The position numbers were made by a program, and so were the translations under genes. The notes beneath the pieces are model-generated. The model made no database searches. It was not told the origin of the DNA and was given only the letters and a program-made list of their open reading frames with translations. From Roseiarcus sp963835215 (GTDB taxonomy: Bacteria; Pseudomonadota; Alphaproteobacteria; Rhizobiales; Beijerinckiaceae), in NCBI GenBank assembly GCA_963835215.1, contig CAWIES010000001.1, positions 347,483 through 411,482 of the forward strand: a stretch of 64,000 bases of DNA, given 5' to 3'. Below, one piece after another: positions 55,634-64,000 of the stretch. The first letter of the stretch is position 1. Each line of letters begins with the position of its first letter.

Positions 55634-57145
55634 GTGAGCGATACGCCGACTGCGCGAATTGAGATGCTCGGAGTGTCGAAGCTGTTTCCGGGCGTGCGGG
55701 CGTTGGACCACGTCGACCTCCGGCTCGAAGCGGGCGAAGTCCATGCCCTGATGGGTGAGAACGGCGCCGGCAAGTCGACGCTGATCAAAGTGCTGACCGG
55801 CGCGGTGCGCGCCGACGAAGGCGAAATCCGCCTCGACGGCAAGCCGGTGACGATCGGCACGCCGGGTGAAGCGCGGGCGTTGGGCATCGGCACCGTCTAC
55901 CAAGAGGTCAATCTCATCCCGACGATGTCGGTGACGAAGAACCTGACCCTCACGCGTCAGCCGCGGAATTTTGGCCTGATTTCGTGGCGCCAGGCGCGCG
56001 AAGTCGCCAAGGCGCGGCTGAAGCGCCTCAACATCGACATCGATGTCGAACGGCCGCTCGGCTCGTATTCCGTGGCGATCCAGCAGCTCGTCGCGATCGC
56101 CCGCGCGCTCGAGGAAGATACGCGCGTGCTGGTGATGGACGAGCCGACCGCCAGCCTTGACGCCAGCGAGACGGCGAAGCTGTTCCAGATCGTGCGCGAT
56201 CTGAAGGCGCGCGGCCTGGCGATCGTCTTCATCACCCATTTCATCGACCAGGTTTACGCGATTTCTGATCGCATTTCGGTGCTGCGCAACGGTCGCCTGA
56301 TCGGAACCTCCAAGATCGCCGACATCCCGCCGCTAAAACTGATCTCGATGATGATCGGGCGCGAGCTGGAGAAGGCCGAGGCGCGGCTGGTCGGCGACGC
56401 GCCGCCGTCGGACGCCAAGCCTGTTCTCGAAGCCGAGGGGCTCGGGCGGAAATTGACGATGCAGCCGTTCAATCTGAAGCTGCGCGCTGGCGAAGCGGTT
56501 GGCCTGTCGGGACTGCTCGGCTCGGGACGTACCGAAGTCGCCAAGCTGATCTTCGGCGCGATCAGGCCCGACACCGGCGCGCTCGAGATCGGCGGCGCGC
56601 CGATGCGCGCGCACTCGCCGGGCCATTCGGTGCGCGCCGGCATCGCCTTCTGCCCCGAAGACCGCAAAGTCGAGGGCGTGGTCGGCGAGCTCACCGTGCG
56701 CGAGAACATCGTTCTCGCCCTGCAGTCCAAGCGCGGTTGGCTGAGGCGCCTGTCGCGCGGCGAACAGGAAAAACTCGCCGCCGACATGATCAAGGCGCTC
56801 GGCATCGCCACGCCGGATGCGGAGAAGCCGGTCGGCCAATTGTCGGGCGGCAACCAGCAGAAGGTCATTCTGGCGCGCTCGCTCGTTTCCGGCCCGCGCG
56901 TGCTCATTCTCGACGAGCCGACCCGCGGCATCGACGTCGGCGCGCACGCGGAAATCGTGACCCTGATTCGCAAGCTGTGTGCGCAGGGGCTGGCATTGCT
57001 GGTCGCTTCGTCGGAGCTTGACGAATTGGTCGCGGTCAGCGACCGGATTGCGGTGTTGCGTGATCGTCATATGATCGGCGAGATCGCCGGCGCGGACATC
57101 ACCCGCGAGAACGTCATCCAAATGATCGCCGGCGCGAAATCATGA
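55634..57145 (+). CDS. Sugar ABC transporter ATPase (YtfR/RbsA type)
   Basis: 503 residues with two fused nucleotide-binding domains. The first Walker A GENGAGKST is at 41-49; the second (GLLGSGRTEVAK) is degenerate, as usual in this family. Signature: degenerate QQLVAIARAL in the first half and LSGGNQQKVILAR in the second. ATP hydrolysis drives sugar import. The start is GTG 55634, with GGGGGAA upstream; ATG 55661 is an alternative. It overlaps the next gene by four bases. Confidence 0.93.
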   Translation: MSDTPTARIEMLGVSKLFPGVRALDHVDLRLEAGEVHALMGENGAGKSTLIKVLTGAVRADEGEIRLDGKPVTIGTPGEARALGIGTVYQEVNLIPTMSVTKNLTLTRQPRNFGLISWRQAREVAKARLKRLNIDIDVERPLGSYSVAIQQLVAIARALEEDTRVLVMDEPTASLDASETAKLFQIVRDLKARGLAIVFITHFIDQVYAISDRISVLRNGRLIGTSKIADIPPLKLISMMIGRELEKAEARLVGDAPPSDAKPVLEAEGLGRKLTMQPFNLKLRAGEAVGLSGLLGSGRTEVAKLIFGAIRPDTGALEIGGAPMRAHSPGHSVRAGIAFCPEDRKVEGVVGELTVRENIVLALQSKRGWLRRLSRGEQEKLAADMIKALGIATPDAEKPVGQLSGGNQQKVILARSLVSGPRVLILDEPTRGIDVGAHAEIVTLIRKLCAQGLALLVASSELDELVAVSDRIAVLRDRHMIGEIAGADITRENVIQMIAGAKS

Positions 57146-58191
57146 CCCAGGTTCAGACGACGCCGACCAACGCCCCCTCGTTCGGGGCAGCGCTGCGCGC
57201 GCTTGCCCGCCACAAGGTGGTCTGGCCGCTGGCGGCGCTGGCGCTGCTCTTCATCGTCGACTTCATCATCTCGCCCGGGTTCTTCAGCATCCGCATCGTC
57301 GAGGGCCGACTGTTCGGCATCGTGATCGACATTTTCTATCGCGCCATGCCGACCGCGCTGGTCGCGCTGGGCATGGCGGTGGTGATCGGCACCAAGGGCA
57401 TCGATCTGTCGGTCGGCTCGATCATCGCCATTGGCGGCGCTGTGATCACCTGGCGCATTCACGCGGGCGATCCCCATATTGTCATTCTGCTGACCGCGCT
57501 GTGTGTCGGCCTGTTGTGCGGCATCTGGAACGGCTTCCTGGTGGCGGTGCTCGACATTCAGCCGATCATCGCCACGCTGATCCTGATGGTGTCGGGCCGC
57601 GGCATCGGGCTGATGATCAATCTGCTTTACGGGGGCACCGACCCGAGCTTCACCAGCCCGCTGCTGCAGAATCTTAGCACCGGCCATATCGGCTACATTC
57701 CGACCCGACTGTTCGTGTTCCTGTTCGTGTTGCTGCTGCTGTGGGCGCTGCTGCGCCGCACTGCGCTCGGACTGTTCCTCGAGTCGGTCGGCGGCAACGC
57801 CAAGGCGGCCTACCTGACCGGCATCAACGCGCGCCTGGTGATCTTTTCCGCCTATGTGATCTGCGGCCTGACCGCATCGTCGGCTGGCGTCATCCTGACC
57901 GCCGACACCCACACGTCGGATCCCGTCAGCGTCGCCCTCAACATCGAACTCGACGCCATCCTGGCGGTGGTGATTGGCGGGGGCTCGTTGTCGGGCGGGC
58001 GCATCTATCTCGGCATGACGATCCTGGGCGCTCTGGTCATTCAATCGCTGACGACGACCATTCTGACGAGCGGCATGCCGCCGGAATACAATCTTGTGGT
58101 CAAGGCAGTGGTGGTTGTGATCGTGCTGCTGCTGCAGTCGAGCAACTTCCGCAATTTGGCGGTGTCGATGCTCGCGAGGAGGAAGCGGTGA
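57142..58191 (+). CDS. Sugar ABC transporter permease 1 (YtfT-like)
   Basis: 349 residues with about eight to ten membrane helices (RbsC/BPD_transp_2 family). GTKGIDLSVGSIIAIGGAVITW is the hallmark second-helix loop, and IGGGSLSGGRIYLGMTILGALVIQSL the conserved C-terminal region. It resembles YtfT, one of two unlike permeases that pair in the furanose importer. ATG overlaps the ATPase gene stop, and its own stop overlaps the next GTG. Confidence 0.92.
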   Translation: MTQVQTTPTNAPSFGAALRALARHKVVWPLAALALLFIVDFIISPGFFSIRIVEGRLFGIVIDIFYRAMPTALVALGMAVVIGTKGIDLSVGSIIAIGGAVITWRIHAGDPHIVILLTALCVGLLCGIWNGFLVAVLDIQPIIATLILMVSGRGIGLMINLLYGGTDPSFTSPLLQNLSTGHIGYIPTRLFVFLFVLLLLWALLRRTALGLFLESVGGNAKAAYLTGINARLVIFSAYVICGLTASSAGVILTADTHTSDPVSVALNIELDAILAVVIGGGSLSGGRIYLGMTILGALVIQSLTTTILTSGMPPEYNLVVKAVVVVIVLLLQSSNFRNLAVSMLARRKR

Positions 58192-59150
58192 ACGAGAAGT
58201 ATCTGCCGCTGACCGCGACGATCGTCGTCTTCCTGGCGCTGTTTGCGACCGGCGGCGTTCTCTACAACAACTTCGTCTCGACGCTGGTGTTCGGCGACAT
58301 CCTGGCCGACAACGCCTTCATCATCATCGCCGCCATCGGCACGACGTTCGTCATCATTTCGGGCGGCATCGACCTTTCGATCGGCTCGATGATCGGTTTC
58401 GTCGGCGTGGTCATGGCCAATCTCGATGTCGTCGGCTGGCATCCGCTGGTTTCGGGCGGGATGATGCTGATCTTTGGCCTGGCTTACGGCGCGCTGATCG
58501 GATTGATCATCGACTTCTGCGAGATCCAGCCGTTCATCGTCACGCTCGCCGGGCTGTTTCTGCTGCGCGGCAGTTGCTTCATGATCAACCTCGATGCGGT
58601 GCCGATCCGCCATCCGTTCGTCCAGGATTTCGCGTCGGCGAGCATTCCGTTGCCGGGAGGGGGCTTCCTCGCCAGCTCGGCGATCGTCATGCTGATTTCG
58701 CTGGTCGCCGCCGTGTTCATCGGCCATTTCACCCGTTTCGGCGCCAACATCTACGCCATCGGCGGCGATCGGTCTTCGGCGACGCTGATGGGCGTGCCGA
58801 TGCGTCGCACCATGATGGGGATCTACGCGATGGGCGGCTTCTACAGCGCGCTTGGCGGCGTCATCTACGCCCTCTACACCTCGTCAGGCTATCCGCTGGC
58901 AGGCACCGGCAACGAACTGACCGCCATCGCCTCGGTCGTGCTCGGCGGCACCCTGCTGACCGGCGGCGTCGGCCTGGTCGTCGGGACGTTGTTTGGCGGC
59001 ATGATCTTCGGCCTGATCGCCACGCTGATCAATTTCAATGGGTCCCTCAATGGCGCCTGGATCATGATCGTGGGCGGCGTGCTGCTGTTCCTGTTCATCG
59101 TTCTGCAGCGCTTCCTCCTCGGCTCGTTCAGGCTGAGGAGCGCTGCCTGA
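58188..59150 (+). CDS. Sugar ABC transporter permease 2 (YjfF-like)
   Basis: 320 residues. The same family as the first permease but distinct: ISGGIDLSIGSMIGFVGVVMAN, GGDRSSATLMGVPMRRT and SVVLGGTLLTGGVGLVVGTLFGG. With the first permease it forms the heteromeric channel, as YtfT/YjfF. The GTG at 58188 overlaps the preceding stop by four bases. Confidence 0.92.
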   Translation: MNEKYLPLTATIVVFLALFATGGVLYNNFVSTLVFGDILADNAFIIIAAIGTTFVIISGGIDLSIGSMIGFVGVVMANLDVVGWHPLVSGGMMLIFGLAYGALIGLIIDFCEIQPFIVTLAGLFLLRGSCFMINLDAVPIRHPFVQDFASASIPLPGGGFLASSAIVMLISLVAAVFIGHFTRFGANIYAIGGDRSSATLMGVPMRRTMMGIYAMGGFYSALGGVIYALYTSSGYPLAGTGNELTAIASVVLGGTLLTGGVGLVVGTLFGGMIFGLIATLINFNGSLNGAWIMIVGGVLLFLFIVLQRFLLGSFRLRSAA

Positions 59151-59162
59151 GGCCAGACCGCA

Positions 59163-60014
59163 ATGGCGCGCGCGACCCGACCAACGCCAACCAGCCAACC
59201 GCCGAAACGCCGGGTTGGCGAGCGCCGTGCGGCGATTACGCTTGCGGCGACCGTGGAGGTCGAGACGCGCCCGGCGACGCGGCGGGGCGAGGGCCAGCTC
59301 GCGGCGCGGCTCGGACAGGAAATCGTCAGCGGCGTCTACCCGGCCGGCTCGTTGCTGCCGAATTCGGCGGAGATGGAGGAACGCTTCTCCGCTTCGCGCA
59401 CGGCGTTGCGTGAAGCCTATAGCAAGCTCAGCGGCAAGGGACTGATCGTCGCGCGGCCGAAGATCGGCACCCGCGTGCGCCCGCGCACGGATTGGAATCT
59501 GCTCGACCCGGAGGTTCTCGCCTGGCATCTCACCGACGAGCCGGACGAGCGGATGGTCATGGACCTGTTCGGATTGCGGCGGGCGATCGAGCCTTTGGCG
59601 GCGGAGATCGTAGCGGCCGGACGCACTGCGGCGAATGTCGCGCGGATCGCCGAGGCCTATGACCGCATGGAGCGGTTCAAGAACGGCGGCGGCGATCTGA
59701 TCGGCGCCGATCTCGATTTTCACCTCGCCATTCTCGATGCGACCGGCAACCACTTTCTACGCGCACTCGGCGGCCTCATTCAGGCGTCGATGGTGTGCAG
59801 CTTCCGCCTGAGCTGGCTTGGCGCGGCGGCGATCCGCGATGACCGCCTTTTGCAGCATCGCAGCGTTCTCGACGCGATTCGCGAGGGCGCCCCCGATCAG
59901 GCGCGCCAGCGTATGGTCGAGTTGCTCACCGATTCGGTGGACGACATTCGCAAATATTGCCGGCGTCGCGACCGCGCGGTTGCGCGCACGCAGCGACGGA
60001 GACAGGCGCTTTGA
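59163..60014 (+). CDS. GntR-family regulator, FadR subfamily
   Basis: 283 residues. An N-terminal winged helix-turn-helix (about 45-105: GQLAARLGQEIVSGVYPAGSLLPNSAEMEERFSASRTALREAYSKLSGKGLI) is the GntR signature. The C-terminal FCD ligand domain (about 125-270) has the helical pattern DLFGLRRAIEPLAAE and DLDFHLAILDATGNHFL, with metal-coordinating Asp/His. It lies in the middle of the arabinose unit, 12 bases after the permease gene, and is the likely autoregulator through the 54438 site. Confidence 0.92.
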   Translation: MARATRPTPTSQPPKRRVGERRAAITLAATVEVETRPATRRGEGQLAARLGQEIVSGVYPAGSLLPNSAEMEERFSASRTALREAYSKLSGKGLIVARPKIGTRVRPRTDWNLLDPEVLAWHLTDEPDERMVMDLFGLRRAIEPLAAEIVAAGRTAANVARIAEAYDRMERFKNGGGDLIGADLDFHLAILDATGNHFLRALGGLIQASMVCSFRLSWLGAAAIRDDRLLQHRSVLDAIREGAPDQARQRMVELLTDSVDDIRKYCRRRDRAVARTQRRRQAL

Positions 60015-60078
60015 ACCCGAACCGCGCCGCGATCAAGAGCTCTCGCACTCAGGCGCCGCGCGCAGCAGAGGACCGGAT

Positions 60079-61740
60079 ATGTTCACGATAGGGATCGACT
60101 ACGGCACCAACTCGGTGCGGGCGCTGGTGGTGCGCTGCGCCGACGGAGCCGAGTTCGGCAGTAGCGTCGTTGGCTATCCTTCCGGCGACGAAGGCGTGCT
60201 GCTCGATTCCAGCGACCATCATCTCGCCCGCCAGCGACCGGGCGACTACCTCTACGGGCTCGAGCGCAGCGTCGAGGGCGCGCTGGCCGAGGCGATGAAG
60301 AAGCCCGGCTTCGACGTCGCCAAGGTGGTCGGGCTCGGCGTCGACACGACCGGATCGAGCCCGCTGCCGGTCGACGCGAAGAATCGTCCGCTCGCGCTCG
60401 ACGCCAAATGGGACGAGAATCTCGCGGCGCAATGCTGGCTGTGGAAGGACCACACCGGTTGGAGCGAGGCGGCCAAGATCAACGAACTCGCCGCCAAGCA
60501 TCGGCCGCAATACATCGCCAAATGCGGCGGCGTCTATTCCTCGGAATGGTGGTGGTCGAAGATCTGGCATTGCCTCGCCGTCGCTCCCGACGTCTTCGAG
60601 GCCGCCTTCTCCTGGGTCGAGATCGCCGATTGGATTCCGTCGGTGCTGGCGGGCGTCGTCGATCCGCGCAAGATCAAGCGCGGCGTCTGCGCTGCGGGCC
60701 ACAAGGCGCTCTACTCCGACGAATGGGGCGGGCTGCCCGATAAGGAATTCCTCTCGCTGCTCCATCCCAAGCTCGCCGCGCTGCGCGACCGCCTCTACGA
60801 CAAGGCCTACGACGCGCAGGAATCGTCGGGAAACTTGTGCGCCGAATGGGCGAAGCGGCTGGGATTGCCCGCCGGCATTCCGATCGCCATCGGCGAGTTC
60901 GACGTCCACTACGGCGCGATCGGCTGCGGCATTCGCGAGGGCACGCTGGTCAAGGTGATCGGCACCTCGACCTGCGACATCTGCGTCGTTTCGGCCGAAA
61001 AGAGCGTCGACGACATCCCGGGCATTTGCGGCATCGTCAAAGGCGCGGTGCTGCCCGGATATTACGGCGTCGAGGCGGGTCAGTCGGCGGTCGGCGACAT
61101 TTTCAAATGGTGGGTCGAATGGGTATGCCGGGGCGATGCCGATACGCACGCCGAGCTCAGCGCGGAAGCCGCCAAGCAGAAGCCGGGGCAGGCGGGCCTG
61201 GTCGCGCTCGACTGGAACAACGGCAACCGCACCATTCTCGTCGACCAGTTGCTGTCCGGCCTGATCGTCGGCCAGACGCTCTATACGACGCGGGCGGAAA
61301 TCTACCGCGCGCTGATCGAGGCGACCGCCTTTGGCGCGCGCGCGATCGTAGAGCGGCTCAAGGAATACGGCGTGCCAGTCAATCGCGTCGTGTGCGCGGG
61401 CGGCATCGCCGAGAAGAACCCGCTGCTGATGCAAATCTACGCCGATGTCATCGGCTGCACGATGCTGGTCGCCGGCTCCAGCCAGAGCTGCGCGCTGGGT
61501 TCGGCGATCTCGGCCGCGGTGCTGGCGGGCGCGCATCCCAATTTCGCGGCGGCGACACAAGCGATGACCTCGCTGGCGCCCATGAGCTACGAGCCGGTCG
61601 CCGCGCACATGGCGGTCTACGACAAGCTCTACGTCCTCTATCGCCAGTTGCACGACAGTTTTGGCGGGCTCGACAAATCCATCGACCTGTCGCGCTTCAT
61701 GAAGGCGCTGATCGAGATCAAATACGCCGAACACGCGTGA
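60079..61740 (+). CDS. araB: Ribulokinase
   Basis: Phosphorylates L-ribulose to L-ribulose 5-phosphate. 553 residues, FGGY kinase family, near the 566 of E. coli AraB. GIDYGTNSVRALVV (5-18) is the phosphate loop; GVDTTGSSPLPVD, WKDHTGWSEA and the C-terminal AGGIAEKNPLLMQIYADVIG (FGGY signature 2) follow. ATG 60079 begins the match. Confidence 0.95.
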   Translation: MFTIGIDYGTNSVRALVVRCADGAEFGSSVVGYPSGDEGVLLDSSDHHLARQRPGDYLYGLERSVEGALAEAMKKPGFDVAKVVGLGVDTTGSSPLPVDAKNRPLALDAKWDENLAAQCWLWKDHTGWSEAAKINELAAKHRPQYIAKCGGVYSSEWWWSKIWHCLAVAPDVFEAAFSWVEIADWIPSVLAGVVDPRKIKRGVCAAGHKALYSDEWGGLPDKEFLSLLHPKLAALRDRLYDKAYDAQESSGNLCAEWAKRLGLPAGIPIAIGEFDVHYGAIGCGIREGTLVKVIGTSTCDICVVSAEKSVDDIPGICGIVKGAVLPGYYGVEAGQSAVGDIFKWWVEWVCRGDADTHAELSAEAAKQKPGQAGLVALDWNNGNRTILVDQLLSGLIVGQTLYTTRAEIYRALIEATAFGARAIVERLKEYGVPVNRVVCAGGIAEKNPLLMQIYADVIGCTMLVAGSSQSCALGSAISAAVLAGAHPNFAAATQAMTSLAPMSYEPVAAHMAVYDKLYVLYRQLHDSFGGLDKSIDLSRFMKALIEIKYAEHA

Positions 61741-61787
61741 ACCGCAGGGCCGCGCCCTAGAGCAAACACCAACCCGTCGAGACAAAA

Positions 61788-63296
61788 ATGATCAACCTCG
61801 CCAAACCCGAAATCTGGTTCATCTGCGGTTCGCAGCATCTCTACGGGCCGGGGCCGCTGAAGCAGGTCGCCGACAACGCGAAGAAGATCGCCGAGGGGCT
61901 CGCCAAGTCCGCGCGCCTGCCGCTCAAGACCGTGTTCAAGGCGCTGCTGACCACGCCCGACGAGATCGCCAAGCTGTGCCTCGAGGCCAATTCCGATCCC
62001 AATTGCGGCGGCCTGATTCTCTGGATGCACACCTTCTCGCCCTCGAAGATGTGGATCAGAGGCCTCAACGTTCTGCAAAAGCCGTTCGTGCACCTGCACA
62101 CGCAGTTCAATGCCGAGCTGCCGTGGAATACGATCGACATGGACTTCATGAACCTCAACCAGTCGGCGCACGGCGACCGCGAGGCGGGATTCATCCACAC
62201 CCGCATGCGCCTCGCGCGCAAGGTCGTAGTCGGCCATTGGTCCGATCCGGAGGTGCACGATCGCCTTGGCGCTTGGATGCGCGCCGCGCGCGCCTGGCAC
62301 GATTGGCAGGGGGCGAGGGTCTGCCGCTTCGGCGACAACATGCGTCAGGTGGCGGTGACCGAAGGCGACAAGGTGTCGGCCGAGATGACCTTCGGCTTTT
62401 CGACCAATGGCTATGGCGTTGGCGATCTCGTCGCCAAGGTCGACAAGGTGTCGGGCGCCGCGGCAGCAGAACTCGCCGCGCAATACGAGGCGCAATACGC
62501 GGTGGCCGCCGAGCTGCGCAAAGGCGGCAAGCGCCATGAGTCGCTGGTCTATGGCGCGCGCCTCGAACTCGGCCTGCGCGCTTTTCTCGAAGAGGGCGGC
62601 TTCAAGGCGTTCACCGACACGTTCGAGGATCTGCACGGGCTCAAGCAATTGCCCGGCCTCGCGCCCCAGCGGCTGATGGCCGAAGGCTACGGCTTTGGCG
62701 GCGAAGGCGACTGGAAGACCGCGGCGCTGGTGCGGGCGATGAAGGTGATGGGCGAGGGCCTGCCCGGCGGCACCTCGTTCATGGAGGATTACACCTATCA
62801 CCTGCCCGCCGGCGGGGGGCAGGTGCTGGGCGCGCATATGCTGGAAATCTGCCCAAGCATCGCCAAGGGAACGCCGTCGCTGGAAATCCATCCGCTTGGC
62901 ATCGGCGGCAAGGAAGATCCGGTGCGCCTGGTGTTCGACGCCGCGCCGGGGCCGGCGCTCAACGCCAGCCTGATCGACCTTGGCAATCGCTTCCGCCTCG
63001 TCGTCAACGAGATCGACGTCGTCGCGCATCCCAAGCTGCCTAAGCTGCCGGTGGCGCGCGCGGTGTGGGAATGCCGGCCCGATCACAAGACCGCCTGCGC
63101 GGCCTGGATTTACGCGGGTGGCGCGCATCATTCGGGTTTCAGCTACAGCGTGACGAGCGAGATGCTGGAAGACTTCGCCGCAATGGCCGGCATCGAACTC
63201 ACATTGATCGGCGCCGACACGCGCATCCCCGCCTTCAAGCAGGACTTGCGCTCTAACGAAGTCTATTACCACCTGGCGCGCGGCTTCCGCGCCTGA
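61788..63296 (+). CDS. araA: L-arabinose isomerase
   Basis: Converts L-arabinose to L-ribulose. 502 residues, matching the E. coli enzyme. The Mn2+ ligands are at the same numbers: Glu306, Glu333 and His350, with His447/448 in GGAHHSG. The start MINLAKPEIWFICGSQHLYG is typical. It follows araB after 47 bases. Confidence 0.97.
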   Translation: MINLAKPEIWFICGSQHLYGPGPLKQVADNAKKIAEGLAKSARLPLKTVFKALLTTPDEIAKLCLEANSDPNCGGLILWMHTFSPSKMWIRGLNVLQKPFVHLHTQFNAELPWNTIDMDFMNLNQSAHGDREAGFIHTRMRLARKVVVGHWSDPEVHDRLGAWMRAARAWHDWQGARVCRFGDNMRQVAVTEGDKVSAEMTFGFSTNGYGVGDLVAKVDKVSGAAAAELAAQYEAQYAVAAELRKGGKRHESLVYGARLELGLRAFLEEGGFKAFTDTFEDLHGLKQLPGLAPQRLMAEGYGFGGEGDWKTAALVRAMKVMGEGLPGGTSFMEDYTYHLPAGGGQVLGAHMLEICPSIAKGTPSLEIHPLGIGGKEDPVRLVFDAAPGPALNASLIDLGNRFRLVVNEIDVVAHPKLPKLPVARAVWECRPDHKTACAAWIYAGGAHHSGFSYSVTSEMLEDFAAMAGIELTLIGADTRIPAFKQDLRSNEVYYHLARGFRA

Positions 63297-63319
63297 GCAC
63301 TGAGCGGACAAGGGCGAGC

Positions 63320-64000
63320 ATGCACAAGGAACTCAAGCGCGAAGCCTATGAGGCCAATGTCGCCCTGCCGCGACAGGGCCTCATCAACCTCACCTTCGGC
63401 AACGCCAGCGCGATCGACCGCGCCAAGGGCGTCTTCGCGATCAAGCCGAGCGGCGTCGACTACGCGGCGCTGACGCCCGACGACATGGTGCTGATCGATC
63501 TCGAGGGGAAGAAGCTCGAGGGCAAGCTCAATCCTTCCTCCGACACGCCGACCCATCGCCGGCTGTTCATCGCCTTTGGCGAAATCGGCGGCGTCGTGCA
63601 CACCCATTCGACGCACGCCACCGCCTTCGCCCAGGCGGGCAAGCCGATCCCGATCTTCGGCACCACCCACGCCGACTATTTCCACGACGCGGTGCCGGTC
63701 ACGCGCAAGATGACGCCGGCCGAGATCGCCTCGGCCTACGAATGGGAGACCGGCTCGGTGATCATCGAGCGGCTCAAAGGGATCGATCCGGCCGACAGTC
63801 CTGGCGTGCTGGTCAACCGCCACGCGCCCTTCACCTGGGGGCCGAGCGTCGCCAAGGCGGTAGAGACGGCGGTCGCGCTCGAAGTCGTCGCCCACATGGC
63901 GCTACTGTCGCTTCAGGTCGCGCCCGGCCTCAAGGAGATCGAGACCGAACTGCGCGACAAGCATTTCAAGCGCAAGCACGGCCCGGGCGCTTACTACGGC
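63320..64000 (+). CDS. araD: L-ribulose-5-phosphate 4-epimerase, 3' partial
   Basis: Makes D-xylulose 5-phosphate. 227 codons are visible; by comparison with E. coli AraD, only the last residue or two and the stop are beyond the window. Zinc ligands His94 and His96 are in VVHTHSTHA, and His168 in VNRHAPFTWG. Asp75 in SSDTPTH is the likely acid. It follows araA after 23 bases. Confidence 0.95.
   Translation, partial: MHKELKREAYEANVALPRQGLINLTFGNASAIDRAKGVFAIKPSGVDYAALTPDDMVLIDLEGKKLEGKLNPSSDTPTHRRLFIAFGEIGGVVHTHSTHATAFAQAGKPIPIFGTTHADYFHDAVPVTRKMTPAEIASAYEWETGSVIIERLKGIDPADSPGVLVNRHAPFTWGPSVAKAVETAVALEVVAHMALLSLQVAPGLKEIETELRDKHFKRKHGPGAYYG

Noticed and set aside
60049..61785. 578-codon open frame opposite araB
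   Set aside because: Shadow of araB caused by GC bias at the third codon position; no motifs.

Overview
The window is high-GC DNA, dense in genes on both strands. Several traits point to an alphaproteobacterium, most likely Hyphomicrobiales (Rhizobiales, for example Beijerinckiaceae or Methylocystaceae): MipZ, a PleC/DivJ-type kinase, an Omp25-like porin with a perfect CtrA box, a GTTC-N7-GTTC SOS box at uvrA/ssb, a C4-type 5-aminolevulinate synthase, a PmtA-like methyltransferase, and the intergenic repeat CCTCATCCTGAGGAGC...GTCTCGAAGGA. The genus cannot be fixed from sequence reading alone. No tRNA, rRNA, CRISPR array, prophage or insertion sequence was seen.

Layout. 0-12 kb: end of a degenerate trypsin-like protein, murI, pepN, a PAS histidine kinase, an Omp25-like porin, a GT2 glycosyltransferase, mipZ, a CDF metal exporter and gloA. 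12-24 kb: a serine hydrolase, rarA, ndk, a ParA-like ATPase, a two-domain VOC protein, an isolated Rieske gene, a small accessory patch (higBA plus an AlbA_2 protein), uvrA and ssb. 23.7-36.7 kb: pterin genes (PCD, a DHFR-like protein, folE), rpe, an SDR, a TacAT toxin-antitoxin pair, a secreted chorismate mutase, marC, gyrA, an OsmC protein, coaD, a peroxiredoxin/TetR divergent pair, ribH-nusB and two unknown tandem paralogues. 36.8-45.6 kb: a DUF983 gene, rnr, a repeat-flanked DUF4239 gene, a pmtA-like gene, topA and pyrB. 45.6-53.2 kb: an MFS transporter, an aldo/keto reductase and four heme genes (hemF, hemE, hemA, hemC). 53.4-54.1 kb: two small secreted proteins. 54.4-64 kb: a complete L-arabinose unit.

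The best system-level candidate is the last 9.5 kb. It is a single-strand array with a YtfQRT/YjfF-type furanose ABC importer, a FadR-type GntR regulator and araB-araA-araD. A perfect palindrome matching the FadR-family operator consensus TNGTNNNACNA lies 87 bases upstream of the binding-protein gene, and a UUCG-capped hairpin lies after that gene. This would be an isomerase-type arabinose regulon controlled by a GntR protein instead of AraC.

A caution: conserved or essential genes are broken by small indels (mipZ, rpe, rnr twice, a pmtA-like gene, topA about five times, pyrB). Most look like single-base insertions, and nine of the eleven lie between 37.9 and 45.3 kb. I read these as probable consensus errors and not as decay. 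I typed these genes as pseudogene because the frame is broken in the given sequence.
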